NCBI RefSeq assembly: GCF_005886105.2
Contig: NZ_PNCO02000001.1
Location: 1,423,001 to 1,487,000, forward strand
Length of the DNA: 64,000 nucleotides
Reading direction: 5' to 3'
From: Pseudoalteromonas galatheae
GTDB lineage: Bacteria > Pseudomonadota > Gammaproteobacteria > Enterobacterales > Alteromonadaceae
Shown: one piece after another, positions 17,057 to 26,548 of the stretch
How the letters are laid out: each line of letters begins with the position of its first letter
How positions within the stretch are numbered: the stretch's first letter is position 1
Made by a program: the position numbers and the translations under genes
The notes under the pieces: model-generated
Told to the model about the DNA's origin: nothing
What the model saw: only the letters and a program-made list of their open reading frames with translations
Databases searched by the model: none

Positions 17057-19297
17057 ATGAGTAAACAAAAAGTAGCAATACTTGGCGGCGGCGTTTCGGC
17101 AATGACCGCTGCGGTATACATGACAGAACAAGAAGGTTGGCAAGAACGCTATGATATTACCGTTTATCAGCAAGGCTGGCGTTTGGGTGGTAAAGGAGCG
17201 AGTGGCCGTAATGCTGAGTTCGGCGAACGTATTGAGGAGCACGGCTTACACGTTTGGTTTGGTGCTTATGTTAATTCTTTTAGGGCAATAGAAACGGTTT
17301 ATAATAAGCTAGAACGCTCAAGTGATATCCCCATTCACACATGGCAACAAGCGCTAAAACCGCATAGCTTGGTCGTGTTACAAGAATATATCGACCAGCA
17401 GTGGCAAACTTGGTCGGTAGATTTTCCTGAGATCCCAGGTAATCCGGCAAATGGCACACTCGATTTACATTTTTGGCAGATTTTAAAATTACTTGCGGCT
17501 TGGCTACACAAATGGGTTGATGATTTGGAGTGCGAGGTTGAAAAAACGCACAAATCCATACAGCTCAAAACAAAAAAAGAAAGAGATAAAACACTACTCG
17601 CTCATCTAGGCCAAGAAGTTAAGAGCTTTTTTGACAGTGTGGAAGAAAAAGCTAGCGCTTTATTTGATGACGCAGAAAACCATGTCCAAGAGGTAGTATC
17701 CACGCCAAAGCTGTTAATAACGCAACTCAGTAATTTTTTAACGGTACGTGAGGCCGATCACCGTTTAGAAAATAAGAAAGATCACTTACTTGTTTGGTAT
17801 ATGGTTCGAAAAATTAGGCGTTGGTTAAAGTCAGAAGTAAACGACTTGATTGATGACAACCCATTGATAAGGCGTCTGTACATATGTATAGATCTCGGGG
17901 CTGCGATGACCATTGGTATGCTACGTGACAAGGTTTATTCACGCGGTTTTGGTTATATTGATCGGTATGATTTTAAACAGTGGCTAAGGCGTAATGGTGC
18001 AAATGAATCTTTGTCCGTGGAATCAGCGCCGGTTCGCGGTTTTTATGATCTCGTTTTTGGCTATGAAGACGGGGATTTTAAAAAACCAAATGTCGAAGCT
18101 GGCGTTGCGGCTTTGGCAATGCTTAGGATTATGCTGTGTTATCGAGGCGGTGTGATGTGGAAAATGCAAGCGGGAATGGGAGATATTATTTTCTCCCCCA
18201 TTTATGAGCTGCTCAAACATCGAGGCGTTAAGTTTGCCTTTTTTCATCAGGTTGAGTCATTACACTGTGCACAGGATGAAAACGGTCATCATGTTGATAG
18301 TATTCAATTAATTCAACAAGTCACGCTAAAAGCTGCAGAATGTTACGAGCCTTTGGAATTAGTAAAAGGCTTGCCGTGTTGGCCAAGCGCTCCACTGTGG
18401 CAGCAAATTGAGTCGCAGCAAGCTGCACTACTCAAGGAGCATAAGATTAATCTTGAGTCTTACTGGTCTAATTGGGAAACGGTTTACCAACAAGCATTTG
18501 GACAGACGTTACCGAGAAAAACACTAAATAAAGGAACTGATTTCGATTTGGTGATTTTTGGGATTTCAGTGGCAGGCCTTGAGCCATTATGTCAGCAACT
18601 ATTGGCCAAAGATAATGACTTAAAGCTGCAAGCTGAAAAGGTTAAAACTGTTGCGACTCAAGCATTGCAGTTGTGGCTCACTAAAACTGACAGTGAACTG
18701 GGTTTTCACGATCCTTCTGGCAGTAATGAACCACCAATATTAAGCGCATTTTCCCAACCCTTCGATACTTGGGCTGCGATGTCTAATTTACTAGAGGTGG
18801 AGGATTGGCCAAATTCACAGCCCAAGAACATTGCCTATTTTTGTAGTGCTTTTACCTGCGCAGATTATCCACCTCCGAGCGATCATGAATTTCCTGAACG
18901 CATGAAAGCTCAGGTAAAAGAAAACGCTTTGCAAAAACTTAGATTGCAGATGCAACCACTGTGGCCAGAGGCGTATCATGGTGACGACTTCGATTGGAAC
19001 GTATTGTTTGATGTTGATAATAATGAAGGTGAAGCGAGGTTCAACACACAGTATTGGAGAGTGAATGTCGACCCCAGTGAGCGTTATGTACTAAGCGTTG
19101 TCGATAGCAGTCAATTTCGACTATCTACTGACGGCAGCATATTCAATAACCTCTACATTACCGGAGATTGGATTAAAACCGGTGTTAATGCAGGTTGTGT
19201 TGAAGCCGCAGTGATGGCAGGCATGCAAACCAGTAGAGCCATCACCGGATACCCTCAACGTATTAGTGGAGAGTTGGGGTTTGAGCCATTTAACTGA
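17057..19297 (+). CDS. Large FAD-dependent oxidoreductase (phytoene desaturase/amine oxidase superfamily)
   Basis: A 746-residue protein from the ATG at 17057 (AAAGGAAG six bases upstream); a longer TTG reading from 17000 lacks a ribosome site. The N-terminal Rossmann motif is VAILGGGVSAMTAAVYM. Then come GWRLGGKGASGRN and HGLHVWFGAYVNSFRAI, as in carotenoid desaturases and HpnE-like enzymes. Residues ~170-260 are a charged helical insertion. The C-terminus has the FAD-binding block NNLYITGDWIKTGVNAGCVEAAVMAGMQ (quoted in two parts: NNLYITGDWIKTG and NAGCVEAAVMAG). No signal peptide. Substrate unknown; membrane-lipid or isoprenoid desaturation/isomerisation would fit the superfamily. Last gene of the cassette. 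Confidence 0.8.
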   Translation: MSKQKVAILGGGVSAMTAAVYMTEQEGWQERYDITVYQQGWRLGGKGASGRNAEFGERIEEHGLHVWFGAYVNSFRAIETVYNKLERSSDIPIHTWQQALKPHSLVVLQEYIDQQWQTWSVDFPEIPGNPANGTLDLHFWQILKLLAAWLHKWVDDLECEVEKTHKSIQLKTKKERDKTLLAHLGQEVKSFFDSVEEKASALFDDAENHVQEVVSTPKLLITQLSNFLTVREADHRLENKKDHLLVWYMVRKIRRWLKSEVNDLIDDNPLIRRLYICIDLGAAMTIGMLRDKVYSRGFGYIDRYDFKQWLRRNGANESLSVESAPVRGFYDLVFGYEDGDFKKPNVEAGVAALAMLRIMLCYRGGVMWKMQAGMGDIIFSPIYELLKHRGVKFAFFHQVESLHCAQDENGHHVDSIQLIQQVTLKAAECYEPLELVKGLPCWPSAPLWQQIESQQAALLKEHKINLESYWSNWETVYQQAFGQTLPRKTLNKGTDFDLVIFGISVAGLEPLCQQLLAKDNDLKLQAEKVKTVATQALQLWLTKTDSELGFHDPSGSNEPPILSAFSQPFDTWAAMSNLLEVEDWPNSQPKNIAYFCSAFTCADYPPPSDHEFPERMKAQVKENALQKLRLQMQPLWPEAYHGDDFDWNVLFDVDNNEGEARFNTQYWRVNVDPSERYVLSVVDSSQFRLSTDGSIFNNLYITGDWIKTGVNAGCVEAAVMAGMQTSRAITGYPQRISGELGFEPFN

Positions 19298-19835
19298 AGC
19301 TTATTGATATTTAATGTTTTTTGCAGCAGTTTGATTGGTATTTAGACAATGCAGGGTCCGTGTAGCATAGTTATTTTATGTGAGTTAGGTGATAAAGATT
19401 TTGCGCGCCTTCAAAGTCACTTTACCCCACATCTATGTGGGGCTACATAGAAGAAATACTAATCAAGCGCTGCCCTTTGGATTCACCTGAGTGCGCGATA
19501 TTCATTGTTGCTCAATTTTTGCTTGGATTACTAGGTAGCAAGTCGAGCGTCCCGGACCAAAATACGCTCAGGAAAGCAAAAATCAAGCAGTAAAGGTCAA
19601 GAGGCCCTAACTTAGCCATCTTTATTTAGATAGGAAATAAACCCTTTCCCCTTAGGTTGTAATACATACCGAGCCGTGCAATCTAGAGGGCTTTATCCGA
19701 GTATTTGGATAATTTACCACAGTAATGAACAATAATTTGAACCTCAAAGAGGTAATCAGGTTCATTTGTTTGGGAGTCTTTTTAATTCAGCTATACTGAT
19801 AATGCAATTGCATGATATAGCTCAGGATTCAAACT
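19298..19835. other. 538-base intergenic region with hairpins, upstream of TonB receptor
   Basis: No convincing gene. A perfect hairpin CCCCACAT-CT-ATGTGGGG lies at 19425-19442 without a T-run. Between about 19485 and 19600 there are two interleaved imperfect inverted repeats: CCTGAGTGCGC with ACGCTCAGG, and CTCAATTTTTGCTTGG with the complement of AAGCAAAAATCAAG. A possible promoter for the receptor, TTGGGA-16-TATACT, ends just before TGCAATTGCA near 19803. Confidence 0.5.
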
Positions 19836-22073
19836 ATGCCACATCCAAATGTGCTGTTAAATACGATAACTTTAGCATTACTCTCTGTAGGCCCGATGGA
19901 AACATCAGCACAAGTAGAAGAAATCGAAGTCATTGAGGTGTACGCTCAAAAAAGAAAGCAGTCTATCAATGATGTCGCTATCGCTGTAAAGCCCATATCC
20001 GGACAGACTATTACTGATGCCGCACTGAAAGACACGACGGAACTAGGCAGCTTAGTTGCGAATGTTAAAATCAGTCAAAATGCGGCCGAAGGAACACCTC
20101 CTGCTATCAATATTCGAGGCGTTGGTTTAGTCGATTACAATACAGCAAATACCTCTCCTGTTGGCATGTATTTAGATGGTATATCAGTTGGAGCGGCGAA
20201 TAACCAAGTTATCAATCTATTTGATATTGAACAAGTTGAAGTATTAAAGGGTCCACAGGGTACACTTTTTGGTAGAAATACTACTGGAGGGGCAATTTTA
20301 GTACGTACAGCACGCCCAACTGATGGTGACTTTGCTTCTGTCAGTGTTGGGGTTGGCTCAGATTCTCTAACAAGAGCTCGGACAACCTTTAATTATAGTC
20401 TAGATCAAAACAGCGCGGTGCGACTCGCTGCGAGCCACAATAACTATGAGTATACTACGTATAACCTTCAGCCAGATGTTCCCGAAGCATATATGGAACA
20501 AAATGATGTTCGATTAAGTTATTTAGGTGAGTTTGATGATTTCAGCGTGTTTGTCAAACTTGATTATGGCCATTGGAATGGGTTAGTTCAGCCAGTCGGG
20601 AATATCGGATTATTCTCTAACCCCTTAGATGGTTCGTTATGCTCTCCTGCGAAGGCGGGAACTAGCAACTGCGTTGATATACTTGGATTTAATGTTGGCA
20701 GCGACGATTTTTGGGCAGTACGGGTGAACAATTACCAAAGACATCACAGCATAAATAAAGGTGTCACAACTGAGATAACTTATGCACTGGATGAGCGGTC
20801 GCAGTTTATCTATCTTGGAGCTTTCAATCGTTTAGATAGGGTACATGGATTTAACTGTGATGGAAGCCCATTTTCACTGTGTGAAGGGGAGTTGGGCCTT
20901 AAAAACGAAAAGCTGGTAAATGAGCTGAGATTTGAACAAAGCATGACAAATGGTTTTTTGACCGTTGGTTTATTCCACTTGGAGGAGCGTATTTATCAGG
21001 ATAATTTTAATGATTTATTACGTGATCTAAGAGGTACCGAGAATGGCACAAGTGCAGCGACTTTTTTTTACGATAATGATATCAAAGTAAAATCGCAAGC
21101 ATTGTTTGGCCAATATGAGTATGAAGTCAGCGAGGATACTGATGTCCTTGTTGGCATAAGATACAGCGATGAAGAGGTAAGTTATGACTCTTTCTCCTAC
21201 TTAAATGTACCGTTTGCAGATAACCTCACAGGTATTTTAGTTCCTGCCTACGATATTGAGGGAGAAGAATCCGATAGCAATTTGTCTGGAAAATTATCGG
21301 TTATCTATAAAATAGAACCGGATAACAGTATCTATTACAGTTTGTCTAATGGTGTTAAGAGCGGTGGTTATAACGGCGGTTTTTTGATCTCAAAAGCAGC
21401 AGCAATGCAAGCAAGTTATGGCCCTGAAGAATTAGTTGCTCATGAAGTTGGCGCTAAGCTGTTGTTTAAAGATTTAAGACTTCGTACAAATTGGGCTGCT
21501 TTTTACTATGATTATAAAGACCAGCAGGTATTTATGAATCAAGCATCTGAGGTACCTGGTGCGCCGCCTTATCAGCTACTAGAAAATGTGGGTAAGTCAA
21601 AAATTTACGGTGCTGAAGTAGAAAATACTTGGTATCTATCGGAGCAAACTCATCTAGGATTAGATGTTGGGTATATACCGGAAGCAAACTTTGAAGAATT
21701 TATTGACCCTGTGGGTGTTGTGTTGACGGATAACCGGCTACCGTTTACATCAAAGTGGAATATCTCTGGACGTATAGATTATAAATTTAATTGGGATGAA
21801 GTGAGTATAAAAAGTAGAGTTGGGTTTGATTATCAAAGCGAATATTACTTCGACCAAAATGAATCTTCTTACGCTAAGCAGCCAGGCTATATACTTTGGA
21901 ATGCTAATCTACAAATGGAATATGGAGACTGGCAGTTAGGCATATGGGGTAAGAATCTTTTAGATAAGGAATACAGCCATCTCAAATTTGACCTTAGTAG
22001 CTTTTTGGGGATGTTGGAAGACTTTAAAGGTGAAGGTAGAAGGGTAGGAATGGATGTAACATACCGTTTTTGA
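19836..22073 (+). CDS. TonB-dependent outer-membrane receptor
   Basis: A 745-residue receptor. A signal peptide (cleavage near TSA-QVEE) precedes a TonB-box-like EEIEVIEVYAQKR. The plug domain (about 40-150) contains PAINIRGVG, VGMYLDGISVG, QVEVLKGPQGTLFGRNTTGG and ILVRTARP. The rest is a 22-strand beta-barrel ending in GMDVTYRF with terminal phenylalanine. The GPQGTLFGRNTTGG form and overall length resemble the large catechol/sugar/vitamin receptor group of Alteromonadales. No substrate enzymes are adjacent. The sensor kinase gene starts 104 bases downstream in the same direction and may be functionally linked, but no evidence shows this. Confidence 0.92.
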   Translation: MPHPNVLLNTITLALLSVGPMETSAQVEEIEVIEVYAQKRKQSINDVAIAVKPISGQTITDAALKDTTELGSLVANVKISQNAAEGTPPAINIRGVGLVDYNTANTSPVGMYLDGISVGAANNQVINLFDIEQVEVLKGPQGTLFGRNTTGGAILVRTARPTDGDFASVSVGVGSDSLTRARTTFNYSLDQNSAVRLAASHNNYEYTTYNLQPDVPEAYMEQNDVRLSYLGEFDDFSVFVKLDYGHWNGLVQPVGNIGLFSNPLDGSLCSPAKAGTSNCVDILGFNVGSDDFWAVRVNNYQRHHSINKGVTTEITYALDERSQFIYLGAFNRLDRVHGFNCDGSPFSLCEGELGLKNEKLVNELRFEQSMTNGFLTVGLFHLEERIYQDNFNDLLRDLRGTENGTSAATFFYDNDIKVKSQALFGQYEYEVSEDTDVLVGIRYSDEEVSYDSFSYLNVPFADNLTGILVPAYDIEGEESDSNLSGKLSVIYKIEPDNSIYYSLSNGVKSGGYNGGFLISKAAAMQASYGPEELVAHEVGAKLLFKDLRLRTNWAAFYYDYKDQQVFMNQASEVPGAPPYQLLENVGKSKIYGAEVENTWYLSEQTHLGLDVGYIPEANFEEFIDPVGVVLTDNRLPFTSKWNISGRIDYKFNWDEVSIKSRVGFDYQSEYYFDQNESSYAKQPGYILWNANLQMEYGDWQLGIWGKNLLDKEYSHLKFDLSSFLGMLEDFKGEGRRVGMDVTYRF

Positions 22074-22177
22074 GCGTGTTTAAGAACTATATTGAGATAA
22101 GTCACCTGACTTGGGGATAGAAAATTTGCATATACAATATCGGACCACAGGTAGCTTTGCTAAGGTAACTGGCTAGA

Positions 22178-24859
22178 ATGCGTTTGCTACTGATCATCTT
22201 CGGCATAATTCTGTTTTCTGGTTTTGTTCATGCAGAGCAGGCTGTGTTGAAGTTAACACAGCCTTGGCAATATCAAAATCTGCACCATATTGGTAAATCC
22301 TACGAGGCTAATTCCAATACAAGATTTCCTCAGAGTTGGAATGAACTGAGAGCGTGGGAATCAATAAGAGAGCCAATAGAAAAGAGAGCACTGTTCTCTG
22401 GTCGTTATTTCTTGGTAACCAAAATCAGGAACGAAACGCCGTTAAATGAGTTTGTGCTTTACCCCTACAATACGGTGCTAAGCAAAGTCGAGTCGAGGAT
22501 ATATACGCCTCAAACAGTACAGCGGGTTTTCTCTGGAGGTAAAGTAGAAAATGAATTTGCGTTTCATTATGGCAATCAAGTTACGCTAGAGCCTAACCAA
22601 GACTATTATATCGTTACGCTTTTCGAGAGTGACTTTTTTTACACGCCCGTAAAATTGACTATTGAGCCACTTAGGGATTTTCGACAAAAAGTAGTTTATG
22701 AAAATCTCATCATGACACTTTGCTTTGGTGTTGGTATTGTTTTAGGGTTGTATAACTTATTGATTTACGTAGGCTCTAAGGATGTAACCCACCTTTACTA
22801 TGCACTATTTACCTGCGTTTGGGTATTCGCTTGGAGTCACTTCTTTCATTTTCCTGATGAGTTATTTGGATTTTACTCAGCAAATCTTCATTGGTTAGGT
22901 TTTGCATTGGCACCATTGACCAATGCATTATTTTATATTCATTTATTAAAACTCAAAGATGTTCATCCTAACTATGTGTCGATCTCTATCTGGCTCGGCG
23001 TAATAGCCGCGCTCGGAATGCCTTTTTGTATATTATTTCCTGGCTTTGGTTTTATCTGGGCAACTTTAGTCACAGGCTTGGCCTTGTGCTTTGGACTGTT
23101 TGTTGGAGTAAAACGCTGGATTGAAGGGTTCAAGCCCGCACGATATTTTGTGATGGCTTATGTTGCCATGGCTATCCCCAATATGGTTGGCAATCTAACT
23201 AACTTGAGTTTGCTACCGGAGTCCTCAAATAACCTATACCTTTATGGGCTGATAGGTACCGCTCTTGATGCATTGCTGTTGGCATTCGCGGTTGCAGATA
23301 AGTTTAGAATTACCAGTGAAGAGAATATAGAGTTAAATAAAAATCTAGAAGCAAAGGTGTTAAAACGTACCTATGAACTAGAGCAGGTAGCGTCGGAGCT
23401 CAGAGATGCTAGTGAGGCTAAAAGCCGGTTTTTAGCAAACATGAGCCATGAAATACGAACACCAATGACCTCGATTATTGGCTATGCTGATGGCATTATG
23501 CTTGGAGACATCAAACCTCATGAGCGCAACCATGCTATTTCCGTCATTTTGCAAAACTCAAGGCATGTACTTGGGCTCATCAATGATATTCTTGATATGT
23601 CTAAAATTGAGGCCAATAAACTAGAGGTTGAATTGGTGGAGTCAAACCTATTTCAAGCGATTGCACATGTTGACTCCCTATTGGGTAAACAAATTCGGGA
23701 CAAGGGGCTTGAATTTGCCCTAAATTATCACTTTCCCTTACCTGATTTCGTTGTGATCGACCCTACGCGGTTACGGCAAATATTACTCAACCTCACATCT
23801 AACGCAATGAAATTCACTACGGTTGGTAAAATATCAATAGATGTAGCGTGTAAAAACGAGCAGCTTATGATCACTGTTCGTGATACTGGGATTGGTATGA
23901 CCGTGGACGAGCAAAGGGAATTATTTAGTGCGTTCTACCAAGCCGACTCTTCGACCTCTCGGAAGTATGGTGGAACGGGGCTTGGATTAAATATTTCGAA
24001 AAGCCTTGCGAAAAAATTGGATGGGGACATTAGTGTCGAAAGCGAGGTCGGCTCAGGAACTGCATTTACGCTTACACTTAGCTTGTACACGACAGAAAAA
24101 ACCAAGTGGGTACAAAGTCTTGCCCAAATTGGAGACGTGAGAGAGGTAGGGACGATGCCTGAGGAATTAAGCCAAGAGCTAAAAGGTGAAGTTCTGCTTG
24201 CAGAAGATAACACTGATAATAGTAAGCTTATTAGGCGTATTCTTGAGCGTATGGGATTGTCTGTAACTGCAGTTGAAAATGGTCAGATGGCGGTCCAAGC
24301 CGTGCTTGATAGTGAGTTTGACTTGATACTAATGGATATCCAAATGCCAGTAATGGATGGTGAACAGGCATTTAGCTTTATCCAAGCAACAGGATGTAGC
24401 ACACCTGTGATTGCGTTAACCGCTAACACTATGCAGCATGAAATTGAGCGTTATCTGAAACTCGGGTTTAGTGATCATTTAGCAAAGCCAATAGATAGAG
24501 TTGTATTTAGCCAAAAAATTGCTTATTACCTAGATATTCAAGTTGATGAAGATGTAGATCTACCTGAAGCGGAGTTTTATCAGTTAAAACAGCAGTATAT
24601 TTCTGGGTTGCATGAGCAGATAGTTCAGATAAAGAATCAAGCGAAATACCAAGATTACGAAGCGTTGGCAAAGACTATTCATGCAATTAAAGGTACGGCT
24701 GCAATGTTTGATTGCATTGATATTCATAAAATAGCAAACGAACTGGATGTTAAATTGAAGAATAAGCAGCTTGAGCGTATCGACGAGAGAATAATGGAGT
24801 TACTCAATGCCATGTCTGTCGCGATTGAGTCAGAAAAGCAGGAAACAAAACAAGCTTAG
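22178..24859 (+). CDS. Hybrid sensor histidine kinase with 7TMR-DISM sensor, REC and HPt
   Basis: An 893-residue membrane kinase. Signal peptide (MRLLLIIFGIILFSGFVHA), periplasmic 7TMR-DISM extracellular domain (about 25-170), seven transmembrane helices (about 180-385), a short coiled coil, HisKA with FLANMSHEIRTPM (phospho-His), HATPase with DPTRLRQILLNLTSNAMKF, DTGIGM and GGTGLGLNISKSL, a receiver domain with LAEDNTDN and LILMDIQMPVMDGE (phospho-Asp), and a C-terminal HPt with TIHAIKGTAAMF. The chain His-Asp-His is complete and needs an external response regulator, not seen here. DISM2 domains are usually carbohydrate-binding-like, which would fit the adjacent TonB receptor. Confidence 0.93.
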   Translation: MRLLLIIFGIILFSGFVHAEQAVLKLTQPWQYQNLHHIGKSYEANSNTRFPQSWNELRAWESIREPIEKRALFSGRYFLVTKIRNETPLNEFVLYPYNTVLSKVESRIYTPQTVQRVFSGGKVENEFAFHYGNQVTLEPNQDYYIVTLFESDFFYTPVKLTIEPLRDFRQKVVYENLIMTLCFGVGIVLGLYNLLIYVGSKDVTHLYYALFTCVWVFAWSHFFHFPDELFGFYSANLHWLGFALAPLTNALFYIHLLKLKDVHPNYVSISIWLGVIAALGMPFCILFPGFGFIWATLVTGLALCFGLFVGVKRWIEGFKPARYFVMAYVAMAIPNMVGNLTNLSLLPESSNNLYLYGLIGTALDALLLAFAVADKFRITSEENIELNKNLEAKVLKRTYELEQVASELRDASEAKSRFLANMSHEIRTPMTSIIGYADGIMLGDIKPHERNHAISVILQNSRHVLGLINDILDMSKIEANKLEVELVESNLFQAIAHVDSLLGKQIRDKGLEFALNYHFPLPDFVVIDPTRLRQILLNLTSNAMKFTTVGKISIDVACKNEQLMITVRDTGIGMTVDEQRELFSAFYQADSSTSRKYGGTGLGLNISKSLAKKLDGDISVESEVGSGTAFTLTLSLYTTEKTKWVQSLAQIGDVREVGTMPEELSQELKGEVLLAEDNTDNSKLIRRILERMGLSVTAVENGQMAVQAVLDSEFDLILMDIQMPVMDGEQAFSFIQATGCSTPVIALTANTMQHEIERYLKLGFSDHLAKPIDRVVFSQKIAYYLDIQVDEDVDLPEAEFYQLKQQYISGLHEQIVQIKNQAKYQDYEALAKTIHAIKGTAAMFDCIDIHKIANELDVKLKNKQLERIDERIMELLNAMSVAIESEKQETKQA

Positions 24860-24928
24860 CTTTTTATGTCTTATCAATATTTATCCGTGAAGATATGGTA
24901 GTGGTCGTTAAAGGCTTTAAAAAATGCT

Positions 24929-25765
24929 TTATCTTAATGGCTGAAGACTATAAATATGAGTTTTACTTAAGTAAGGAAAATCCTGCCGCTGCTTATAGTT
25001 AGCATATAGATTGGAAAATATGGTCGTTTTGGAGAGTTTATCTAAGTTCGCAATAAATAGTCGTCCACTGTTACTGTCTCCCGGTATTGCACTGTTTTTA
25101 CAGCATTGCTGAAATAAGGAAATAAGCGTTCTGATTGTGTTCTTATTGCCTATATCCTGTAGTGCAATTTCTGCTTCTATAAAGAAGGCAACTCCACTCC
25201 AATAGACTCTTTGTTGTGCCTTTAATGACCACATTTGTTCGCTCACTGCTTTAAGTGATCCTTTATTTAGTCGCGTATTTTTTACGTCTCGGCTGAGCCC
25301 TGAGATTAACCTCGTACGAAACTCGTCAACATTAAAAATATCATTTTCTAGCATAATGACATTTTGTAAATAGGTAGCAAGCCCCTCTGCAAGCCAAAAA
25401 TCTGAGTGGTCAAGCAAAGGGTGATAAAGGTGGGCAATTTCATGGTACAAGGTCCAGTCTTTAATCAGCACTCGGCTTGAGGTAAATCGTTTGACTTGAA
25501 GTAAAATGGCATCGGGCTTACCTCGTTGAACCGAGCCCCATGGCACAGGTTCAGATGCGAATAAGCTCGGTTCAATGATAAATGGAAGCGTTTGCTGTTG
25601 TAGTACTCCTAAGGAACGCTCTGTTGCTTTGACACCGTGTTTTAGCCAAGTTTCCACATATTGTTTATCACTGCTACTTATCCAGCTCTTATATTCGATT
25701 TCAATTTCGGTTGCCTGTGCGAATGCAATTAAGCCGAACCACAGTACTAGCATTAATAATTTCAT
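24929..25765 (-). CDS. Secreted gluzincin-type metallopeptidase-like protein
   Basis: A 278-residue exported protein with signal peptide (MKLLMLVLWFGLIAFAQA). The zinc motif HEIAH (about residue 107) is followed by FWLAEGLATYLQN with the third-ligand glutamate about 18 residues on, the layout of gluzincins of the peptidase-MA/M1 type. The remainder is helical, with QRVYWSGVAFFIEAEIALQ resembling the second helical part of M1-like peptidases. It has few orthologues that I can name. Convergent with the hybrid kinase gene; no operon partner. Confidence 0.7.
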   Translation of the reverse strand: MKLLMLVLWFGLIAFAQATEIEIEYKSWISSSDKQYVETWLKHGVKATERSLGVLQQQTLPFIIEPSLFASEPVPWGSVQRGKPDAILLQVKRFTSSRVLIKDWTLYHEIAHLYHPLLDHSDFWLAEGLATYLQNVIMLENDIFNVDEFRTRLISGLSRDVKNTRLNKGSLKAVSEQMWSLKAQQRVYWSGVAFFIEAEIALQDIGNKNTIRTLISLFQQCCKNSAIPGDSNSGRLFIANLDKLSKTTIFSNLYANYKQRQDFPYLSKTHIYSLQPLR

Positions 25766-25822
25766 TATTCTCTCGATATGGGTTACTTCGTAAATAGACC
25801 TGAGAACGCATTATTTCATTCC

Positions 25823-26022
25823 TGATGTTGAGGTTACCTCAACTGAATTCGTTGGGTAATTGTGTAAAACTGGATAAAACAACGTTGCACTTAGTTTATT
25901 GTTATTGAGTCCACTCACATTGGCAAACCCACTATTAGGTATTTGGGAATTGGTTGAGGGAAAATATGTCCTAAGGATGGCATTGTATCGACGCAAGCGC
26001 CTAGCTTGACATCGATAAAGTA
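25823..26022 (+). pseudogene. Decayed 5' fragment of the small secreted protein gene at 32051
   Basis: Bases 25823-26022 align along their whole length with 31975-32199: leader GATGTTGAG...CTCAACTGA, GTGTAAAACTG.ATAAAACAACGTT, CTTAGTTTATTGTTATTGAGTCC, and CAAGCGCCTAGCTTGACATC. A ~25-base piece holding the ribosome site and start codon is missing, there are internal small indels that break the frame, and the 3' two-thirds of the gene is absent. It therefore cannot encode the protein. Together with the intact copy it brackets the 6 kb RND-peptidase segment. Confidence 0.85.
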
Positions 26023-26039
26023 GGAATAACAAAGACATC

Positions 26040-26548
26040 TATTTTTATTCATTGCTAACTAAGCATAAATGAGCAATAAGGCTGACATCATTGGATTGTT
26101 TGTATATGTCAGAAGTTTATCGTAATTACATCAACGCAACTGATCCTACGAGCGTCCGAATTTACTACGATTACGTCCACTTTCGGACGTTAATTTATTA
26201 TTTTAAGTCCTAGAATGAAAAATTAAAATAAAAACATAGAGTTAAGTTTTGGCATGTAGGTTGCTTCGTCATGTATACCACCAATTAACCATAAAGATAA
26301 ATATGGGTGTTAATAAGTCCAAAACTGCAAAACATACGCGAATTTTCAAACGTGAAATCTCGTTTAAGATTATATCGGCACGACTGAGCTGCTTGGTTAT
26401 CTAAGTTGATGGATACGTCTTACTACTTCTCAATCGGTCATACCAGAAGCTGTGTCATTAACTCAGAAATACCGCTATGCACTGTTGTTTTAGCGCTTAA
26501 CTCCATCATTTTAGCAACGTTAACCTAATAACAAGGGAGTCCATATCA
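26040..26548. promoter_or_regulatory. Control region of the MFP-RND unit with CGTCC inverted repeats
   Basis: About 500 bases without a long gene. CGTCCGAA (26153-26160) and TTCGGACG (26182-26189) form an inverted repeat, and a third ACGTCC (26173-26178) makes a shorter palindrome with the right arm, an arrangement expected for a repressor or LysR/TetR-type operator. A 33-codon ORF follows at 26303-26404. No regulator gene is adjacent. Confidence 0.4.
26303..26404 (+). CDS. Possible 33-residue cationic peptide
   Basis: ATG at 26303, preceded at 7 bases by AAAGATAA, opens a 33-codon frame beginning MGVNKSKTAKHTRIFKREIS and ending in a hydrophobic CLVI. It has about nine basic residues in the first half and none of the usual signal-peptide form. 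It lies 145 bases before an MFP-RND export pair and a peptidase gene, so an exported or processed peptide is conceivable. It could equally be chance; no similarity is known to me. Confidence 0.25.
   Translation: MGVNKSKTAKHTRIFKREISFKIISARLSCLVI

Noticed and set aside
25811..26038. 75-codon open frame on the minus strand
   Set aside because: It is antisense to the decayed copy of the small secreted gene; its residues make no sense and the plus-strand similarity to 31975-32199 explains the sequence.
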